From: Paradevosia shaoguanensis
Lineage (GTDB): Bacteria; Pseudomonadota; Alphaproteobacteria; Rhizobiales; Devosiaceae
Direction: 5' to 3'
Assembly: GCF_016801025.1 (NCBI RefSeq)
Contig: NZ_CP068983.1
Location: forward strand, 1,116,001 to 1,180,000
Length of the DNA: 64,000 bases
The notes below the pieces were generated by a model. That model was not told the DNA's origin. It did no database searches and saw only the letters and a list, made by a program, of their open reading frames with translations. The number at the start of each line of letters is the position of its first letter. Positions within the stretch are counted from its first letter, which is position 1. Made by a program: the position numbers and the translations under genes. Shown here in pieces: positions 8,470 to 16,213 of this stretch.

Positions 8470-8975
8470 TGCAGGACTTTTCCGAACTCGATCCCGGCAC
8501 CTTCTGGCGGGTCCTCGGCTCGCGTGCCGTCGGCATGACGCTGGTGACGAGCGGGCAAGGCGACAGCCGCGCCGGCCTCATCGCGCTCTCGGCCGCCCAT
8601 GTCAGCGCAGCGCCGCCGACGCTCCTCGCCTCGGTGGAAGGCTCCACCTCCGCCCTTGCCACCATCCGCGACACCGGCGCCTTCGCCATCAACTTCCTCG
8701 CCAGCATCGACCGCCCGGTGCATGACCGCTTTCATCCCAAAAGCGGCATCAAGGGTGCGGAGCGGTTCGAGGACGCACATTGGGGTCAGCTCAAGACCGG
8801 CTCGCCGGTGCTCAACGACGCCATCGGCGCCTTCGATTGCGAGCTTCTCGAAATCATCGAGCGCGACAATGTCGCCATCTGCCTCGGCCGTGCCGTCGCG
8901 GCACGGGTGGGGGACGGCGACCCGCTGGTCTTCTTCAAGGGCAGGTTCGGTGGCTGGGTCGGCGCGGACAATTAG
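8469..8975 (+). CDS. flavin reductase family protein 2
   Basis: 168 residues, beginning at an ATG that overlaps the stop of the preceding reductase gene, so the two are coupled. FWRVLGSRAVGMTLVTSG, AGLIALSAAHVSAAPPTLLASVEG and FAINFLAS align with the flavin reductase fold of the first copy, but identity between the two looks modest. The pair could form a heteromer, or serve different oxygenases. An RFxD/G-type motif is only partly kept (HDRFHPKSGIKGAERF). Confidence 0.8.
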   Translation: MQDFSELDPGTFWRVLGSRAVGMTLVTSGQGDSRAGLIALSAAHVSAAPPTLLASVEGSTSALATIRDTGAFAINFLASIDRPVHDRFHPKSGIKGAERFEDAHWGQLKTGSPVLNDAIGAFDCELLEIIERDNVAICLGRAVAARVGDGDPLVFFKGRFGGWVGADN

Positions 8976-9037
8976 CAGACCTCTAAGGGAGGACCTGCTA
9001 AGAGCGCCCCAGGACAAGACTGGAGGCGGCGCCGACC

Positions 9038-9658
9038 ATGCCCCGCGACATGCATTACTACGAACCGGCGAACGGGCACGGGCTCAGGCACGATCCCTTC
9101 AACGCCATCGTCGCGCCGCGCCCGATCGGCTGGATCTCCTCGATGAGCGCGGCAGGCCACCTCAACCTCGCGCCCTTCAGCTTCTTCAACGCCTTCAACT
9201 ACGTGCCGCCGATCATAGGCTTCGCCACGGTGGGCCCCAAGGACACGCTGGCCAATGTCCGCGAGACGAAGGAGTTCTGCTGGAACCTCGCAACGCGCCC
9301 GCTGGCCGAGGCCATGAACGCGACCTCGGCGAGCGTGGCACGCGAGGTGGACGAGTTCGCCCTGTCAGGGTTGACGCCGCAGTCGTCGAGCGTGGTGAAG
9401 GTGCCGCATGTGGCGGAGGCCCCCGTCGTCTTCGAGTGCAGAATGACGCAGATCGTCCAGCTCAAGACCGCGGCCGGCGCCGACGTTCCGACCTGGGTGA
9501 CGTTCGGCGAGGTGGTGGCGGTGCATATCGAACGCTCGCTCATCAGCGAGGGCGTCTACCAGACCGCGGCCGCGCAGCCGATCATGCGAGCGGGCGGACG
9601 GGGCGACTATTTCGAGCTGCGGCCCGAAGGCTATTTCGAAATGATCCGCCCGCGCTAG
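9038..9658 (+). CDS. flavin reductase family protein 3
   Basis: 206 residues from the longer branch of the flavin-reductase/FMN-binding split-barrel family: HDPFNAIVAPRPIGWISSM, NLAPFSFFNAFNYVPPIIGF and FCWNLATRPLAEAMN are diagnostic. Members of this branch often accompany aromatic oxygenases, and some bind FMN without a known partner. It lies 62 bases after the second reductase on the same strand and ends five bases before the stop of the convergent GntR gene. Its role next to two other reductases is unclear. Confidence 0.8.
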   Translation: MPRDMHYYEPANGHGLRHDPFNAIVAPRPIGWISSMSAAGHLNLAPFSFFNAFNYVPPIIGFATVGPKDTLANVRETKEFCWNLATRPLAEAMNATSASVAREVDEFALSGLTPQSSSVVKVPHVAEAPVVFECRMTQIVQLKTAAGADVPTWVTFGEVVAVHIERSLISEGVYQTAAAQPIMRAGGRGDYFELRPEGYFEMIRPR

Positions 9659-9663
9659 CCGAG

Positions 9664-10410
9664 CTACTCCGCCGCTGCTGCCGCGCGGCGCAGGCCGACC
9701 TCGATCAGCTCGCCCGTGCGCCGGTAGTGCTCGGCAAGCCGCTCGACCGCCAGGTTCGCGTCGCGCTTGAGCGTGGCGTCCATCAGGTCGGCATGTTCCT
9801 TCATCACGTCGCGCGGGCCGCCGGCGCCGCGCAGTTCGCCCGAAAGCGTCGGGCGGCGATAGCGTTCGGTGCGGGTATAGAGCTGCCCGGCAATATGCAG
9901 CAGCGAGGGCGAGCCGCAGGCCGAGATCAGCGCGTGATGGAACGCCTGGTGGCGGTCCTCGAGCGCCTTGTCGAACTGCCCCTCGACCGCTTCGTGCTTT
10001 TCCACTGCCTTGCTCAGCGCGTGGAAGCTCGCCACCACCCGCGCTTCCCAATCGACGTCGCCACCCGCAATCGCGCGCCGCAGCGCTTCCGATTCGACCA
10101 GCGTGCGGATGCCGATCAGGTCCCACATTTCATCGAGCGAGACCGAAGCCACGCGGAAACCGCGCAGCGATGCGAGCTCGGTCAGCCGGTCGCCCGACAA
10201 CCGCGTCAATGCTTCGCGCAGCGGCGAAAAACTCAGGCCGTACCGATCCTTGAGCGCCGCCAGCCGCAACGGCTCGCCGGGCGAAAACACGCCGTTGAGG
10301 ATGTCGTCCTGGATCAGGCGATAGGCCCGGTCGGCAAGGGAGGCGTCGTCGTCTCGGGCAGTCTCGGTCATGGCCATGGTTCGATGCGTCGCTATTGGCA
10401 CTTCTGGCAT
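9664..10410 (-). CDS. GntR-family transcriptional regulator (FadR/FCD type)
   Basis: 248 residues. The N-terminal winged helix shows AYRLIQDDILNGVFSPGEPLR and SFSPLREALTRLSGD. The C-terminal FCD domain follows from about residue 95 (EMWDLIGIRTLVESEALRRA, then RHQAFHHALISACGSP with metal-binding histidines). FCD regulators sense organic acids. ATG at 10410 has GAGG 11 bases upstream; starts at 10377 or 10371 are possible. It is divergent from the cupin-led catabolic operon, and a 14-bp palindrome sits between them, so it is the likely repressor of that operon. Confidence 0.85.
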   Translation of the reverse strand: MPEVPIATHRTMAMTETARDDDASLADRAYRLIQDDILNGVFSPGEPLRLAALKDRYGLSFSPLREALTRLSGDRLTELASLRGFRVASVSLDEMWDLIGIRTLVESEALRRAIAGGDVDWEARVVASFHALSKAVEKHEAVEGQFDKALEDRHQAFHHALISACGSPSLLHIAGQLYTRTERYRRPTLSGELRGAGGPRDVMKEHADLMDATLKRDANLAVERLAEHYRRTGELIEVGLRRAAAAAE

Positions 10411-10444
10411 TTACTAGATCGCCTCGAATTTCCGCAAGTCAACG

Positions 10445-10458
10445 GATTTTATAAAATC
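10445..10458. promoter_or_regulatory. palindrome GATTTTATAAAATC, candidate GntR operator
   Basis: A perfect 14-bp palindrome in the divergent GntR/cupin intergenic region, just upstream of a candidate -35 (TTGACG, 10462-10467) and -10 (TATTCT, 10484-10489, 16-bp spacer) for the cupin operon. Confidence 0.55.
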
Positions 10459-10519
10459 ATGTTGACGTTCGAAACGATAGCTCTATTCTGAAACCAAGGC
10501 TCAGCAAGGGAGACCGCAC

Positions 10520-11641
10520 ATGACTGCTGCGAGAGAGAACCACCGGGAGGCCGTAGCCGGCCGTTCGGACGTCGAGGATACCGCCGAGCTCCTCGCCTAC
10601 TACGATGACCTGGAGCGCCTGAAGGCTGGCGCGCTCTGGACCATCGCCAACAAGATCGAGCCCTGGGAGCCTGTCTCCCGGTATTCGCCCGTGCTCTGGC
10701 CGTATAAGGAAATGCGCGGCCACGTCCTGCGCGCCATCGATCTGGTGACCCCGGAAAAGGCCGGCCGCCGCGTGATCTATCTCAACAATCCGGGCGCCGG
10801 CGACCGCGCCGCCTGCGTGGGCGGCATCTATTCGGGCCTGCAGGTGATGAAGGCCGGCGAGACCGCCTCGGCCCATGCCCACTCGACCTCGGCCATGCGC
10901 TTCATCATGGAAGGCAAGGGCGCCTATACGATCGTCGACGGCCACAAGATGACCCTTGGTGCCAACGACCTCGTCCTCACCCCCAACGGCACCTGGCACG
11001 AGCACGGCATCGATCCCGATGGCACCACCTGCATCTGGCAGGATTGCCTGGATATCCCGCTGGTCAATTCGCTCGAAGCCAATTTCTATGCCGTCCACCC
11101 GGACCTGCACCAGAAGGTCGGCTTCGCGGTTGACGACACCAAGTACACCTTTGGTGCGCCGGGTCTGCAGCCCCAGGTTTCCTGGGAGAAGCGCTATTCC
11201 CCGCTCTACAAGTACGAGTGGGGCCCGACCTACGAAGCGCTGGTGAAGTATTCCAAGGTCACCGACGGATCGCCCTATGACGGCATCCTAATGAACTACG
11301 TCAACCCGCTCAACAACGGCCCGGTCATGCTGACCCTTGGCGCCTCGATGCAGCTTCTGCGTCCGGGCGAAAAGACCAAGGCCCACCGCCATACCGGCAA
11401 CGTCATCTATCAGGTGGCCAAGGGCTCGGGCACTTCGATCATCAACGGCAAGCGCTTCGACTGGCAGGAGAAGGATATCTTCTGCGTGCCGTCCTGGATG
11501 TTCCACGAACATGCCAACGGCTCGGCCAGCGACGATGCATGCCTCTTCGCCTTCAACGACTTCCCGGTGATGAACGCCCTCGGCCTCTACCGCGAGGAAG
11601 GGTACGGCGACAACGGCGGCCACCAGAAGATCGAAGCCTAA
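10520..11641 (+). CDS. gentisate 1,2-dioxygenase-like double-cupin ring-cleavage enzyme
   Basis: 373 residues with two cupin domains. The first (about 105-190) carries the iron ligands in SAHAHSTSAMRFIMEG and later H in TWHEHG. The second (about 275-350) repeats the pattern as TKAHRHTGNVIYQVAKG and WMFHEHAN. This is the architecture of gentisate 1,2-dioxygenase and its relatives (1-hydroxy-2-naphthoate, salicylate and 5-substituted salicylate dioxygenases). The enzyme cleaves between the carboxyl-bearing carbon and the neighbouring OH- or NH2-bearing carbon. GGGAG precedes the ATG by seven bases. It leads an operon with FAH hydrolase, C-N hydrolase and maleate isomerase, which points to hydrolytic processing of a maleyl- or maleamyl-pyruvate. 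Confidence 0.85.
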   Translation: MTAARENHREAVAGRSDVEDTAELLAYYDDLERLKAGALWTIANKIEPWEPVSRYSPVLWPYKEMRGHVLRAIDLVTPEKAGRRVIYLNNPGAGDRAACVGGIYSGLQVMKAGETASAHAHSTSAMRFIMEGKGAYTIVDGHKMTLGANDLVLTPNGTWHEHGIDPDGTTCIWQDCLDIPLVNSLEANFYAVHPDLHQKVGFAVDDTKYTFGAPGLQPQVSWEKRYSPLYKYEWGPTYEALVKYSKVTDGSPYDGILMNYVNPLNNGPVMLTLGASMQLLRPGEKTKAHRHTGNVIYQVAKGSGTSIINGKRFDWQEKDIFCVPSWMFHEHANGSASDDACLFAFNDFPVMNALGLYREEGYGDNGGHQKIEA

Positions 11642-11654
11642 GACACCTATCCAT

Positions 11655-11680
11655 GGGCGCCTCCCTTCGGGGAGGTGCCC
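11655..11680 (+). other. intra-operon UUCG stem-loop
   Basis: An 11-bp stem (one G-U pair) closed by a TTCG tetraloop between the cupin and FAH genes, with no T-run after it. It is more likely a transcript-stabilising or processing element than a terminator. Confidence 0.5.
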
Positions 11681-11748
11681 TAGACATCCAAGGGGGCGAC
11701 CAGGGCATTGCGAGGCCCTGCCCCGATAAAAGAACAAGGTCCAAACAC

Positions 11749-12660
11749 ATGCGTCTCGTTACTTACCGCAGCGGCCCAGCCGCCGCCGGCCGCCTTGGTG
11801 CGCTCGTCGGTGATCTGGTCATCGACATCGAAGCCCTGGGCGCCGCCTACGAAATCGTGCTGCCCAGCGACATGCTCTCCTTCATCGACCTGGGTCCTGC
11901 TGCGCTCGATACGACCCGCAAGCTGCTCGAAGATGCGGAGGACGACTGGCCGGTTGGCGCCGCTTTCTATGCCTCGAACGTCAAGCTGCTGGCCCCCATT
12001 CCGCGCCCGCGCAAGAACATCTTCGGCATTGGCCTCAACTACGTCGAGCACGTCGCCGAATCCGCGCGCTCGCTCGATACCTCCAAGGACCTGCCCAAGC
12101 AGCCGGTGATCTTCTCCAAGCCCCCGACCGCCGTTTGCGGCCCCGGCGATTCCATCGAGCACAATGCCAAGCTCACCCAGCAGCTCGATTGGGAAGTCGA
12201 ACTGGCCGTGGTCATGGGCCGCAAGGCCAAGCGCGTCGAGGAAGCCGACGCCCTCAACTACGTCTTCGGCTATACCGTCCTCATCGACTTCTCGGCCCGC
12301 GATTGCCGCCGTGCCGGCCAGTGGATCGTCTCCAAGGGCCAGGACACCTATGCCCCGATGGGCCCCTGCATCGTGACCGCCGACGAGATCGAGAACCCGC
12401 ACGATCTCGACCTCTGGCTCACCGTCAACGGCGTCACCAAGCAGTCGTCCAACACCAGGCATATGCTGTTCAAGGTCCCGACGCTCATCTCCGACATCAG
12501 CCAGGGCATGACGCTCGAGCCCGGCGACATCATCGCCACCGGCACGCCCGATGGCGTCGGCGCCGGCCGCAGCCCGCAGGAATGGCTCTGGCCCGGTGAC
12601 GTGGTCGAAGCCGGCGTCGATGGCATCGGCAAGCTGCGCCACTCGATCATCGCCGTCTGA
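11749..12660 (+). CDS. fumarylacetoacetate hydrolase family protein (acylpyruvate hydrolase)
   Basis: 303 residues from the ATG at 11749; a longer in-frame start at 11539 lies inside the cupin gene. NIFGIGLNYVEHVAES and the metal-binding segment DWEVELAVVMG, followed by GYTVLIDFSARDCR and a late GDIIATGTPDGVGAG, are the hallmark of the FAH superfamily, which cleaves C-C bonds in 2,4-diketo acids using Mg2+. Next to a gentisate-type dioxygenase it would cut the ring-fission product to pyruvate plus a C4 acid. A maleylpyruvate isomerase gene is not seen in the window, and a maleate isomerase follows, so direct hydrolysis of the cis product is the better reading. Confidence 0.85.
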   Translation: MRLVTYRSGPAAAGRLGALVGDLVIDIEALGAAYEIVLPSDMLSFIDLGPAALDTTRKLLEDAEDDWPVGAAFYASNVKLLAPIPRPRKNIFGIGLNYVEHVAESARSLDTSKDLPKQPVIFSKPPTAVCGPGDSIEHNAKLTQQLDWEVELAVVMGRKAKRVEEADALNYVFGYTVLIDFSARDCRRAGQWIVSKGQDTYAPMGPCIVTADEIENPHDLDLWLTVNGVTKQSSNTRHMLFKVPTLISDISQGMTLEPGDIIATGTPDGVGAGRSPQEWLWPGDVVEAGVDGIGKLRHSIIAV

Positions 12661-12696
12661 CGCAACGCCGCCTCGCAAACACAAGGACAAGCTGAA

Positions 12697-13713
12697 ATGG
12701 GCCTCTTTCCCAAATTCACCGCCGCCGCCGTCCAGACCGCTCCGGTGTTCCTCGACCCGGCGGCCACGACCGAAAAGGCTTGCTCCCTCATCCGCGAGGC
12801 GGCCTCCAACGGGGCAAGGCTCGTCGCCTTCCCCGAGGTCTTCATCTCGGCCTATCCCTACTGGAGCTGGATCATGTCGCCCATCGAGGGCGGCCCCTGG
12901 TTCCAGAAGCTCTATGAAGGCTCGGTCGAAGTCCCCGGCCCCGAAATCGCGGCCATCGCCGCCACCGCGCGCGAATGCGGCGTCAACGTCGTGATCGGCG
13001 TCAACGAGCGCACCCGCGAGAGCCACGGCACGCTCTACAACACCCTCGTCACCATCGGTTCGGACGGCAAGATCCTCAACCGCCACCGCAAGCTCGTGCC
13101 CACCTGGGCCGAGAAGCTGAGCTGGGCGGGCGGAGACGGCTCGACCCTCCAGGTCCACGACACCGATATCGGCCGTCTCGGCTCCCTCGCCTGCGGCGAG
13201 AACACCAATACGCTCGCCCGCTTCACCCTTCTCGCCCAGGGCGAGATGGTGCACGTGGCCAGCTACATCTCGCTGCCGGTCGCCCCGCCCGACTACGATA
13301 TGGCCGAAGCCATCAAGCTGCGCGCCGCTGCCCACAGCTTCGAAGGCAAGGTTTTCACCGTCGTCGCCTGCTCGACCATCTCGGAGGAGATCATCGAGGC
13401 CGTGACCGTCAACCACCCGGAAGCCCGCCCGCTCCTCGAACGCAAGAGCAGCGCTTTTTCGGGCATTCTCGGCCCGGATGGCCGCGTGGTCGGCGAAGGG
13501 CTCGTGGACGATGAAGGCATCGTCTATGCCGAGATCGACCTCAACAAGTGCATCCAGCCCAAGCAGATGCACGACATCACCGGCCATTATAACCGCTTCG
13601 ACGTCTTTGACCTGCGGGTGAACCGCCGCACCAATTCTCGCGTCTCCTGGTCGGGCGAACCCGCCGCCGACTGGCGCCTCGCCAATGGCGAAGCCGCGCC
13701 CGACGAAGCCTGA
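12697..13713 (+). CDS. nitrilase-superfamily carbon-nitrogen hydrolase
   Basis: 338 residues. The Glu-Lys-Cys catalytic triad is visible: E47 in AFPEVFISAYPYW, K132 in HRKLVPTW, C166 in LACGENTN. The sequence around Cys is C-G-E-N rather than the C-W-E of classical nitrilases, so substrate class (nitrile or amide) is open. AAGGA lies about nine bases before the ATG. It lies between the ring-cleavage/FAH genes and maleate isomerase. If the ring-cleavage substrate carries an amino group, the FAH product would be maleamate, and this enzyme would release ammonia to give maleate. That assignment is inference from context. Confidence 0.85.
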   Translation: MGLFPKFTAAAVQTAPVFLDPAATTEKACSLIREAASNGARLVAFPEVFISAYPYWSWIMSPIEGGPWFQKLYEGSVEVPGPEIAAIAATARECGVNVVIGVNERTRESHGTLYNTLVTIGSDGKILNRHRKLVPTWAEKLSWAGGDGSTLQVHDTDIGRLGSLACGENTNTLARFTLLAQGEMVHVASYISLPVAPPDYDMAEAIKLRAAAHSFEGKVFTVVACSTISEEIIEAVTVNHPEARPLLERKSSAFSGILGPDGRVVGEGLVDDEGIVYAEIDLNKCIQPKQMHDITGHYNRFDVFDLRVNRRTNSRVSWSGEPAADWRLANGEAAPDEA

Positions 13714-13738
13714 TCCTTTCTTTCCGGAGCACTCCCAA

Positions 13739-14494
13739 GTGTCAAAACTCAACTACCGCATCGGCCAGATCGTGCCCTCGTCCAACACCACGATGGAAAC
13801 CGAGATTCCGGCGCTGCTCAACGCCCGCATGCTCGATTTCCCCGAGCGCTTCACCTTCCACTCCTCGCGCATGCGCATGAAGAAGGTGGTCAAGGAAGAG
13901 CTTGAGGCGATGGACCGCGACAGCGACCGCTGCGCCGCCGAACTCTCGGATGCCCGCGTCGACGTGCTCGGCTATGCCTGCCTCGTCGCCATCATGAGCA
14001 TGGGCCACGGCTACCATCGCACCTCGCAGGCCCGCCTGCGTCAGGTAACCGCCGACAACGGCGCCGACGCTCCCGTCGTCACCAGCGCCGGTGCGCTGGT
14101 CGAGGGCCTGCATACGCTCGGCGCCAAGAAGATCGCCGTCGTCTGCCCCTACCTCAAGCCGCTGACCCAGCTCGTGGTCGATTACATCGAGGCCGAAGGC
14201 ATCGCGGTGAAGGATTACGTGGCCCTCGAGATCCCCGACAATCTTGAAGTCGGCATCCAGGACCCCAAGAACCTGCTGGAGATCTACAAGCGCCTCGACC
14301 TCAAGGGCGTCGACGCGCTGGTGCTTTCGGCCTGCGTGCAGATGCCTTCGCTCCCGGCCATCGCCCAGGTCGAACAGGAAACCGGCATCCCGGTGCTCTC
14401 CGCTTCGATCGCCACGACCTACCAGATGCTGAAAGGCCTGAACCTGGAAACCCGCATTCCCAATGCCGGGGCACTGCTTTCAGGCAAGTACTGA
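13739..14494 (+). CDS. maleate isomerase (Asp/Glu racemase superfamily)
   Basis: 251 residues from a GTG at 13739 with GGAG nine bases upstream. It begins with the family signature IGQIVPSSNTTMETE. The two expected catalytic cysteines are at C81 (GYACLVAIMS) and C199 (VLSACVQMPS), matching the two-cysteine arrangement of maleate cis-trans isomerase, which converts maleate to fumarate without a cofactor. It is the last gene of the cupin operon and would feed the C4 product into the TCA cycle. Arylmalonate decarboxylase-like relatives lack one cysteine, which argues against that alternative. Confidence 0.85.
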   Translation: MSKLNYRIGQIVPSSNTTMETEIPALLNARMLDFPERFTFHSSRMRMKKVVKEELEAMDRDSDRCAAELSDARVDVLGYACLVAIMSMGHGYHRTSQARLRQVTADNGADAPVVTSAGALVEGLHTLGAKKIAVVCPYLKPLTQLVVDYIEAEGIAVKDYVALEIPDNLEVGIQDPKNLLEIYKRLDLKGVDALVLSACVQMPSLPAIAQVEQETGIPVLSASIATTYQMLKGLNLETRIPNAGALLSGKY

Positions 14495-14514
14495 GGGTTT
14501 TGCGCCCGGGCTCA

Positions 14515-14606
14515 CCCCCTCCCCACAAGGGGAAGGGTGGGAGCCTTGGGCGGGATCGAGCTACAAACCCCACCCTCCCCCTTGTAGGGAGGGTTAGGGA
14601 GGGGGA
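14515..14606. repeat. palindromic intergenic repeat, family B, full copy 1
   Basis: Two inverted arms (CCCTCCCCACAAGGGG then ACCCTCCCCCTTGTAGGGAG) are separated by a ~30-base middle (CTTGGGCGGGATCGAGC). It matches the element at 41737-41837 almost base for base. It lies between the convergent maleate isomerase and MarR genes and may also terminate both. Confidence 0.75.
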
Positions 14607-14624
14607 CGGCCAAAAACTCCGTCC

Positions 14625-15137
14625 CTACTCCTCTTCCTGCAGCGCCTTGCGTGCCGAGACCTTCGCTTTGCCCAGCAGCCCGAGCAATGCCCGCGTGTCC
14701 TCTGCGCTCAACCCCGCGAACATCTCACCGATCCAGGCCTCATGCGCCGCTGCCATCCTGGCGAAATAGGCGCGCCCCTCTGCCGTCATGCGGATGATCT
14801 GCACGCGCCGATCCTTGGGGTCGGCGGTGCGCGTGATGTAGCCCTCGGTCGACAACCGATCGACGATCGCCGTGATATTGCCCGCCGAGACCATCAGGCG
14901 CTTGGAGATCTCGCCCAGCACCAGCCCATCATCGACGCGGTAAAGCTGGGACAGCAGATCGAAGCGCGGCAGCGTGATGTCGAACTCGCGCGTCAGCCGC
15001 CGGCGCACCTCCGCTTCCACGATCCGCGAGGCCGAGAACAGCCGCAGCCACAGCCGCAGCGGATCGTGATGATCGGCAGGGGCATCCACGATCTTGGTTT
15101 CGGCGTCAATCCATACGCCGCTGGCGTCGCTGACCAT
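14625..15137 (-). CDS. MarR-family transcriptional regulator
   Basis: 170 residues; ATG preceded by AGGGA with an 8-base gap. The winged helix is in the middle: LPRFDLLSQLYRVDDGLVLGE, then SKRLMVSAGNITAIVDRLSTEGYI and the wing DPKDRRVQIIRMTAEG. It is divergent from the thioesterase gene at 15331, and two copies of the TTTARR-YYTRAA-type palindrome lie between them (15156-15170, 15261-15275). It is therefore the best candidate for the regulator reading that motif throughout the island. MarR proteins of this class commonly bind aromatic acids or aryl-CoA esters and are released from DNA. Confidence 0.85.
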   Translation of the reverse strand: MVSDASGVWIDAETKIVDAPADHHDPLRLWLRLFSASRIVEAEVRRRLTREFDITLPRFDLLSQLYRVDDGLVLGEISKRLMVSAGNITAIVDRLSTEGYITRTADPKDRRVQIIRMTAEGRAYFARMAAAHEAWIGEMFAGLSAEDTRALLGLLGKAKVSARKALQEEE

Positions 15138-15155
15138 ATGTCATTCCCTGAGAGC

Positions 15156-15170
15156 AGTAAGTCTTAAAGA
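15156..15170. promoter_or_regulatory. candidate operator site 3 (TCTTTAAGACTTACT on minus)
   Basis: Copy of the shared motif read on the minus strand, 19 bases upstream of the MarR start at 15137. It fits autoregulation. Confidence 0.5.
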
Positions 15171-15260
15171 GGTAGGCAGTTTTGCTTGAGGTCTCAACCA
15201 TCTCGCCTCGCGTCGGGCCGTGCAACTGTCGTAGCCTCGTTGCCAACCGCTTTCTAATTA

Positions 15261-15275
15261 CTTTAGACTTGAAGC
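15261..15275. promoter_or_regulatory. candidate operator site 4 (ACTTTAGACTTGAAG)
   Basis: Copy of the shared motif in the MarR/thioesterase divergent region, 56 bases before the thioesterase start. The preceding AATT is shared with site 1. Confidence 0.55.
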
Positions 15276-15330
15276 AATTGGCTAAAGATGCGAGAAAACC
15301 GGCATAGAGCCTTTCGGAGTCGATTGCGTT

Positions 15331-15813
15331 ATGAGCCGTGCCGTTCCCATCACCCAGGACCAGTTACCCATCAGCGCCTGGAGCAAGATCGTGCCGATCC
15401 ATTTCGGCCAGTGCGACCCGGCCGGCATCGTCTACACGCCCAACTTCTTCGACATCTTCAATACGGTGATGGAAGACTGGTTCTCCGAGCACCTGGGCAT
15501 CGACTACCACGCCATCATCCGCGACCGCCGTATCGGCATGGGCTACGCCCACGCCGCCTCCGACTTCTTCATCCCGGTGCTGATGAGCGAGCGGCTGGAA
15601 GTCTTCGTCATCGTCAAGCGCGTCGGCAATGCCTCCTATACACTCAACCTCCACGCCATGAAGGGCGGCAAGGAAGCGGTGCGCGGCGAGTTCGTGGCGG
15701 TGACCACCTCGCTTGAAACCCACAAGCCCATCGGCATGCCCGATGACATCAAGACCGCCCTGGTGCGCTATGAGGCGGCGCAAGAGGGGTTTGTCGCGGT
15801 GGCTGCGCGGTAA
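15331..15813 (+). CDS. hot-dog acyl-CoA thioesterase (4-hydroxybenzoyl-CoA thioesterase type)
   Basis: 160 residues with a single hot-dog fold. The catalytic signature HFGQCDPAGIVYTPNFFDIF places the active-site aspartate at D29, as in Pseudomonas-type 4-hydroxybenzoyl-CoA thioesterase. The helix after it (VMEDWFSEHLGIDYHAII) is typical. It would hydrolyse an aryl-CoA in the cytoplasm, here most simply the 5-hydroxylated product of the fused monooxygenase, giving gentisate or 5-hydroxyanthranilate for the cupin dioxygenase. The shared operator motif upstream ties it to the monooxygenase gene. Confidence 0.85.
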   Translation: MSRAVPITQDQLPISAWSKIVPIHFGQCDPAGIVYTPNFFDIFNTVMEDWFSEHLGIDYHAIIRDRRIGMGYAHAASDFFIPVLMSERLEVFVIVKRVGNASYTLNLHAMKGGKEAVRGEFVAVTTSLETHKPIGMPDDIKTALVRYEAAQEGFVAVAAR

Positions 15814-16213
15814 CGCGGCCCGGCCTCCTCCCTCCGGGGAGTCCCCTCACCGCCCTACCGGGCACCCTCTCCCCGACGGGGCGAGCGTTTTCGCCGTGGC
15901 ACCGCCCGAGCGAAAAACACCACCCACCGCGCAACGCGCCTACCGCGCTTCCCCCAACTACCTTACTTCCCCGGACTTGATCCGGGGCCTATTGCACCGC
16001 TCCACTCGAGTGGAGGCATCCGTAGGCCCCGGCTCTGCGGCCGGGGGAAGTTAAGTGGTTGGGGCGCAGTGAAATGCAGTGGGGACGCGGCGTAATGCCG
16101 AAAACCGCCGCCTCACCCCAGAAAAGCGAACGGACCGAACGCGCCCCCGCCGTTCGGTCCGTTCTGCGTAGGGCGATCCATGCGATCGAGCCCCGCGCAT
16201 CCGTCTGGTGTCA
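15814..16213. other. 400-bp intergenic region with repeats
   Basis: It lies between the thioesterase and the convergent ABC operon. It holds a short palindromic run (15826-15890, CCCTCCGGGGAG and CTCTCCCCGACGGGG-like arms) and the second copy of repeat family A. A small inverted repeat of GAACGGACCGAACG with CGTTCGGTCCGTTC (about 16127-16163) could act as a terminator. No gene is seen. Confidence 0.6.
15949..16064. repeat. palindromic intergenic repeat, family A, copy 2
   Basis: Same element as 2988-3102, including CCGGA-CTTGA-TCCGG, the CTCCACTCGAGTGGAG palindrome and outer arms ACTTCCCCGG / CCGGGGGAAGT. Confidence 0.8.

Noticed and set aside
8599-10491. A 630-codon plus-strand open frame across flavin reductases and the GntR gene
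   Set aside because: It is out of frame with two recognisable reductases and antisense to GntR; composition is noise-like.
11680-13752. A 690-codon minus-strand open frame
   Set aside because: It is the antisense shadow of the FAH and nitrilase-family genes.
16127-16163. GAACGGACCGAACG / CGTTCGGTCCGTTC inverted repeat as an attachment site
   Set aside because: No integrase, tRNA or second copy is present; a terminator-like hairpin between converging operons is simpler.
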